Source of the DNA: an uncultured Flavobacterium sp.
Lineage (GTDB): Bacteria; Bacteroidota; Bacteroidia; Flavobacteriales; Flavobacteriaceae
DNA length: 64,000 nucleotides
Direction: 5' to 3'
Assembly: GCF_946220915.1 (NCBI RefSeq)
Contig: NZ_CAMIHH010000004.1
Coordinates: 1-64,000, forward strand
Shown: positions 60,914 through 64,000 of the stretch, piece by piece
How the letters are laid out: every line of letters begins with the position of its first letter
Position numbering within the stretch: the first letter of the stretch is position 1
Notes under the pieces: generated by a model
Database searches by the model: none
Told to the model about the DNA's origin: nothing
Seen by the model: the letters and a program-made list of their open reading frames with translations, nothing else
Made by a program: the position numbers and the translations under genes

Positions 60914-61138
60914 ATGATACCAACAGACAACAGGGAGCATAATCCCGGGGAAAATAATGAGCAGGGCAACGGCCATATTCCGCACGACCTGCAGGGACAG
61001 GGCTATGACGAAAAACAACACATGAGCCGTAACCTTGAAAAGAACACGCGCCAAAGCGAGCGCGACCACCTTAACCCCGACCGCGAAAAACGCACCGGCA
61101 GCAGGCTTGACCCAGACCGTAACGGTGGTGACAGGTAA
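60914..61138 (+). CDS. Hypothetical small, highly charged protein
   Basis: The 74-residue protein is very hydrophilic and low in hydrophobic residues, with repeated Asn, Gln, Glu, Asp and Arg ('DNREHNPGENNEQGNGHIPHDLQGQ', 'SERDHLNPDREKRTGSRLDPDRN'). It should be disordered. Proteins with this composition are often made in stress or stationary phase, but no family is recognised. It lies between another small polar protein and a YtxH-like protein, all on one strand. Confidence 0.65.
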   Translation: MIPTDNREHNPGENNEQGNGHIPHDLQGQGYDEKQHMSRNLEKNTRQSERDHLNPDREKRTGSRLDPDRNGGDR

Positions 61139-61189
61139 TATAGAACTTTAATAACTTAACATATTCACTAATTTCTAATTTAAACAGCT

Positions 61190-61483
61190 ATGAGTAACAA
61201 AAAATTGATCATAGGGATAGCAGCGGGAGTTGCTGCCCTTGCAGTAGTAGGCATTTTACTAAAAAGAAAAGGCTACCTTGACGGAGTAATCAGCAAGGCA
61301 GAAGAGTTTGGCAGCGATCTTGCTGATAAGTATGAGACTGTTAAGGAATCTGCCAAAAAGAAATTTGACGAAGTAGTTCAAAAAGGCGGCGAAATAGCCA
61401 ATAAGGTTTCAGGCCATGCCGCTTCGGCACAGGATGCAACTACATCTTCAAAAGCAGCAGGCTCTAACCCTGCAACAGCTTAA
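61190..61483 (+). CDS. YtxH-like small membrane-anchored protein
   Basis: The 97-residue protein has one N-terminal hydrophobic helix ('LIIGIAAGVAALAVVGILL') followed by an amphipathic, Lys/Glu/Ala-rich helical tail ('SKAEEFGSDLADKYETVKESAKKKFDEVVQ') and an Ala/Ser-rich end. This is the layout of YtxH and related stress proteins, and the tail is also LEA-like. The function is probably linked to envelope or desiccation stress (inference). A strong terminator follows. Confidence 0.78.
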   Translation: MSNKKLIIGIAAGVAALAVVGILLKRKGYLDGVISKAEEFGSDLADKYETVKESAKKKFDEVVQKGGEIANKVSGHAASAQDATTSSKAAGSNPATA

Positions 61484-61500
61484 TATTCCGCAAGGGATAT

Positions 61501-61540
61501 AATAAAGGCGCCAGATTTAATATTGGGCGCCTTTATTTTT
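61501..61540 (+). terminator. Intrinsic terminator of the small stress-like gene cluster
   Basis: AATAAAGGCGCC (61501-61512) and GGCGCCTTTATT (61526-61537) form a perfect 12-bp stem followed by T. Confidence 0.92.
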
Positions 61541-61567
61541 TAAATTTATAAACCAATACTTACTGCC

Positions 61568-62023
61568 ATGAAAACATATGCAATTATCCTGCTTGCCATG
61601 ATGGGCACGGTAATAGGCTGCGGCACAAAAAATGATGCGCTTTATTCTGCCAATGCCAACGCCAACGCCACCGAAGCTGCCACAGCCGGTACAGTAAACG
61701 ATACCGTGCGCATTGCCAATGATTCGCTGGAATATGAAGTGATCATCATTGACCCCGGTTTTAATGCATGGCTGGCATCCCGTGCCAGGCCCCGGGATTA
61801 TTACGGGCAGGAGTACCTTGAAACAAAAAACCGGCTGTGGGTAATGGAGTGGAACAGCCGCGTGCTACAGGTACAGCGTTACGGCAACCTGTACCAAATG
61901 CGGATAGAATATGAATCGAATATCGATTATGGCTATGAAGTGAACTATTTGCTGTACAATTATTTGGTTTATTTCCAGATAACCAACAATCAAAAGCTTG
62001 GGGGTATTGTTCCCTTTCCATAA
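61568..62023 (+). CDS. DUF6146 family lipoprotein
   Basis: The 151-residue protein has a lipoprotein signal ('MKTYAIILLAMMGTVIGC') and a conserved C-terminal domain ('EYEVIIIDPGFNAWLASRARPRDYYGQEYLETKNRLWVMEWNSRVLQ', 'NIDYGYEVNYLLYNYLVYFQITNNQKLG') matching the Bacteroidota family DUF6146. Between the two lies a low-complexity Ala/Asn linker ('SANANANATEAATAG'). The function is unknown. It sits 30 bp before the DUF6787 gene, with which it probably shares a transcript. Confidence 0.88.
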   Translation: MKTYAIILLAMMGTVIGCGTKNDALYSANANANATEAATAGTVNDTVRIANDSLEYEVIIIDPGFNAWLASRARPRDYYGQEYLETKNRLWVMEWNSRVLQVQRYGNLYQMRIEYESNIDYGYEVNYLLYNYLVYFQITNNQKLGGIVPFP

Positions 62024-62053
62024 AACAGGTATATTTGCCCCAGCATTGCCACT

Positions 62054-62359
62054 ATGGAAAAATTAAAAAAACGCTGGGGAATTACAAGTAACTACCAACT
62101 GGTGGTTATCTTTATCGTATTTGCGGTTACAGGATCTTCTTCCGCTATTATTTCCAAACCGGTACTGTCATATTTCGGTTTTACCAGGGACCTCTTATCA
62201 CCGTGGCTGTACTGGCCGCTTTACCTAATCCTCATTTTCCCCATCTACCAGGTATTACTGGTATTCTTCGGGTTCATTTCCGGGCAGTTCAAATTCTTTT
62301 GGGCATTCGAAAAACGTATGCTCAAATCGGTAGGGCTCGGTTTCTTCTTTAAGGACTAA
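62054..62359 (+). CDS. DUF6787 family membrane protein
   Basis: The 101-residue protein has two membrane helices ('YQLVVIFIVFAVTGSSSAII' and 'WLYWPLYLILIFPIYQVLLVFFGFISG') and a conserved end ('QFKFFWAFEKRMLKSVGLGFFFK'). This matches DUF6787, a Bacteroidota family that is often placed next to DUF6146, as here. No function is known. Confidence 0.88.
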   Translation: MEKLKKRWGITSNYQLVVIFIVFAVTGSSSAIISKPVLSYFGFTRDLLSPWLYWPLYLILIFPIYQVLLVFFGFISGQFKFFWAFEKRMLKSVGLGFFFKD

Positions 62360-62462
62360 CCCGTTTTTTTGGTTAAAAAATTTGAAAAGGGTAGAAAAGA
62401 CCCTAAAAATATTTGTTGTAACTTCTACAGTCGTACAGTTAAATTGGTATATAATTCATTGA

Positions 62463-62500
62463 TTTTAAATATTTTAAATTTAAATTTAAAATATTTAAAA
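62463..62500. repeat. Perfect 38-bp A/T palindrome
   Basis: All 38 bases are A or T, and the left half (62463-62481) is the exact inverse complement of the right half (62482-62500), with no loop. It ends 6 bp before the -33 element of the riboswitch promoter. It may be a regulator site or UP-like element, or a cruciform or terminator for the DUF6787 gene. Confidence 0.85.
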
Positions 62501-62506
62501 AATAAA

Positions 62507-62539
62507 TTTGGAAATTAAAAACTTTGTCACTTACCTTTG
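62507..62539 (+). promoter_or_regulatory. Promoter of the SAM riboswitch transcript
   Basis: A TTTG at 62507-62510 and a perfect -7 box TACCTTTG at 62532-62539 are separated by 21 bp, matching the Bacteroidota promoter pattern. Transcription would begin about 15-20 nt before the riboswitch. Confidence 0.78.
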
Positions 62540-62562
62540 CGGCACGTTCTTTAAAAAACATT

Positions 62563-62669
62563 CTTATCCAGAAAGACCGAGGGAATTGACCCTGTGACGT
62601 CTTGGCAACCTGTCGCGTTTTGCGTGATAAGGTGCCACATTCAACCCTGCTCAGGCGGGGACAGATAAG
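62563..62669 (+). ncRNA. SAM-I (S-box) riboswitch
   Basis: The segment shows the S-box core in order: CTTATC (62563-62568) for P1, the GAGGGA...CCCT stem, TTGGCAACC, AAGGTGCCA and ATTC, a G/C-rich P4 stem, and GATAAG (62664-62669) closing P1. S-box RNAs bind S-adenosylmethionine and switch off methionine and cysteine genes. The gene downstream is a transsulfuration enzyme, as expected. Confidence 0.95.
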
Positions 62670-62704
62670 CTTAGAAAATAGTAGATAATACATCAAAATA
62701 TTAT

Positions 62705-62740
62705 ATGCTCTTCTGACTTATCGGGAGGGCATTTTTTGTT
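62705..62740 (+). terminator. SAM-dependent terminator of the riboswitch
   Basis: ATGCTCTTC (62705-62713) pairs with GGAGGGCAT (62724-62732), with two wobble pairs, and a T-rich run follows. The loop holds CTTATC (62717-62722), a copy of the 5' P1 strand. It can pair with GATAAG of P1 to form an antiterminator when SAM is absent. Confidence 0.75.
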
Positions 62741-62816
62741 TTAATGCCCTTTCGATAGACTGGTTTAGGATTTTTTTACAGACGAAATAAGTTAAACATT
62801 CTAAATCAGCAAAAAA

Positions 62817-63995
62817 ATGAAAGAGCAGACACAAATTTTACACACTATTCCCGTAGATCCGCTTACAGGAAGTATTTCTACCCCAATTTACCAGACATCT
62901 ACATTCGTGCAGGATGCTCCCGGTGTACACAAAGGCTATGACTACGCCCGCAGCAACAACCCCACCCGCAAAGTACTGGAAGACGCCATTGCCAAACTGG
63001 AAAATGGCGCTGCCGGGTATGCTTTTGCAAGCGGCCTTGCAGCCATAGATGCGGTGATCAAGCTACTTGAAGCCGGAGATGAGGTAATTGCGGTAGATGA
63101 CATTTACGGCGGTGCATTCAGGCTGTTTATCCATGTATATCAAAAATTTGGCATCAGCATAAAATATGTGGACACGACCAATGCCGCCAATGTAGCCGAT
63201 GCCGTCACTGCCAAAACGAAGCTGATCTGGATCGAGTCGCCTACCAACCCAACCCTCAAGATATCTGATATTGCCGCAATTGCCGCAATTGCCAAATCCC
63301 GCAACGTACTGCTTTGTGTTGACAATACGTTTGCCTCGCCGGTTTCCCAAAAACCCATTGACCTTGGGGCCGACATTGTAATACACAGTGCAACCAAATA
63401 CCTTGCCGGTCACAGTGACCTTATTGCAGGCCTTGTTGTGACTGCCACGCCAGAATTGGGTGACAGGATCAAGTTCATACAAAATGCATCTGGGGCGATA
63501 CTTGGGCCTTTTGACAGCTGGCTGGTTATACGCGGGATAGAAACACTCACGCTGCGGGTACGGCAGCACTCGGAGAATGCGCAGAAAATTGCGGAGTACC
63601 TGCTGGAAGAAAAACTTATAAAAAACGTGTATTATCCCGGACTCCCTTCACACCATAATCATGAAGTTGCCAAAAGGCAGCAAAAGCATTTTGGCGGCGT
63701 AATTGCTTTTGACCTGGTTATTGACGATAAGGACCTGGCTTCGCAAATAGTTTCGTTAACCAGATTATTCAAGCTTGCGGAAAGCCTGGGGGGCGTAAAG
63801 AGCCTATGCTGCCTGCCCTGCGAAATGACCCATAAATCCATTCCGGCAGAAAAACGTTACCAGTCGGGTGTTACGGACAGCCTTATCCGTCTTTCAGTGG
63901 GCCTTGAAGATGCCGACGACCTCATTGCCGACCTGAAGCAGGCCTTTGCGCTGGCATTCGCCGAAAATACGATAACCCAAACCGTAACCGCATAA
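62817..63995 (+). CDS. Trans-sulfuration PLP enzyme (cystathionine gamma-synthase / gamma-lyase type)
   Basis: The 392-residue enzyme belongs to the Cys/Met-metabolism PLP family. It has 'YDYARSNNPTRKVLEDAIAKLENG', 'FASGLAAIDAVIKLL', 'WIESPTNPTLKI', the PLP lysine in 'DIVIHSATKYLAGHSDLIAGLV' and 'AESLGGVKSLCCLPCEMTHKSIP'. The last part resembles the Ser-Leu-Gly-Gly segment seen in cystathionine synthases and lyases. The reaction cannot be settled from motifs alone (gamma-synthase, gamma-lyase or acyl-homoserine sulfhydrylase), but SAM riboswitch control points to methionine synthesis. It is complete, ending at 63995. Confidence 0.93.
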   Translation: MKEQTQILHTIPVDPLTGSISTPIYQTSTFVQDAPGVHKGYDYARSNNPTRKVLEDAIAKLENGAAGYAFASGLAAIDAVIKLLEAGDEVIAVDDIYGGAFRLFIHVYQKFGISIKYVDTTNAANVADAVTAKTKLIWIESPTNPTLKISDIAAIAAIAKSRNVLLCVDNTFASPVSQKPIDLGADIVIHSATKYLAGHSDLIAGLVVTATPELGDRIKFIQNASGAILGPFDSWLVIRGIETLTLRVRQHSENAQKIAEYLLEEKLIKNVYYPGLPSHHNHEVAKRQQKHFGGVIAFDLVIDDKDLASQIVSLTRLFKLAESLGGVKSLCCLPCEMTHKSIPAEKRYQSGVTDSLIRLSVGLEDADDLIADLKQAFALAFAENTITQTVTA

Positions 63996-64000
63996 ATCTT

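Noticed and set aside
1..64000. Search for CRISPR arrays, tRNA or rRNA genes, integrases and insertion sequences.
   Set aside because: I saw no regular spaced repeats, no tRNA cloverleaf or rRNA core, and no transposase or integrase frame. A tRNA or short-RNA scan would be needed to exclude small ones.

Overview
The window comes from a Bacteroidota genome, most likely a Flavobacteriaceae member close to Flavobacterium. The signs are gliding-motility genes gldF and gldG, proteins with type IX secretion C-terminal signals, a SusC/RagA-type TonB receptor beside a hybrid two-component regulator, a CcoN-CcoO fusion oxidase, several families found mainly in this group (DUF4294, DUF6048, DUF6452, DUF6146, DUF6787), almost no Shine-Dalgarno sites, and promoters with the Bacteroidota -7 element TAnnTTTG. 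Genes are densely packed. I see no rRNA, tRNA, CRISPR array, prophage or intact insertion sequence.

Layout. 1-5.8 kb: the 5' part of a SusC-like receptor and its probable regulator, a hybrid two-component system protein. 6.0-21.3 kb: a low-oxygen respiration block with an acetyl-CoA hydrolase/transferase, hemN, the cbb3 oxidase operon ccoS-ccoNO-ccoQ-ccoP-ccoG-ccoH-safE, the copper ATPase ccoI, a response regulator fused to a CRP/FNR domain, a histidine kinase with a FixL-type haem PAS domain, and a single-domain PEP-synthase-like protein. 21.3-31.5 kb: an ECF sigma factor, FecR anti-sigma factor, TonB receptor, two lipoproteins and a secreted LRR/BACON protein. 31.8-45.5 kb: mnmE, a universal stress protein, an alpha/beta hydrolase, a GH15 glucosidase divergent from an OtsA-OtsB trehalose fusion, dnaN, gldG-gldF, a monooxygenase-fold protein, a SAM hydrolase-family protein and phoH. 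45.8-64 kb: purC, an ankyrin protein, an M42 peptidase, surface proteins, rlmD, a WYL regulator, rocD, small stress-like proteins, and a transsulfuration enzyme behind a SAM-I riboswitch.

Main result. Five promoters in the low-oxygen block carry a 14-bp FNR-shaped site, RTGAY-N4-RTCAY. In every one the site centre lies exactly 29.5 bp upstream of a TAnnTTTG-like -7 box, which is the class II activator position. They precede the acetyl-CoA hydrolase/transferase gene, hemN, the cco operon, ccoI and the PEP-synthase-like gene. The last is followed by the kinase and regulator genes, so the circuit probably controls itself. The kinase keeps the haem-ligand His and the Arg of rhizobial FixL in an ungapped alignment. 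Its partner joins a FixJ-like receiver to a FixK-like DNA-binding domain. The window thus seems to hold a complete FixL to 'FixJ-FixK' oxygen circuit together with its targets (cbb3 oxidase, its assembly factors and hemN), the same target set as the rhizobial circuit but with one fused regulator. The sites and spacings are read directly from the sequence; binding and oxygen control are inferred.

Other points of interest are two 10-bp palindromes 21 bp apart between the hybrid regulator and the SusC gene, a perfect 38-bp A/T palindrome upstream of the SAM riboswitch promoter, a readable antiterminator/terminator switch in that riboswitch, and several hairpin repeats between genes.
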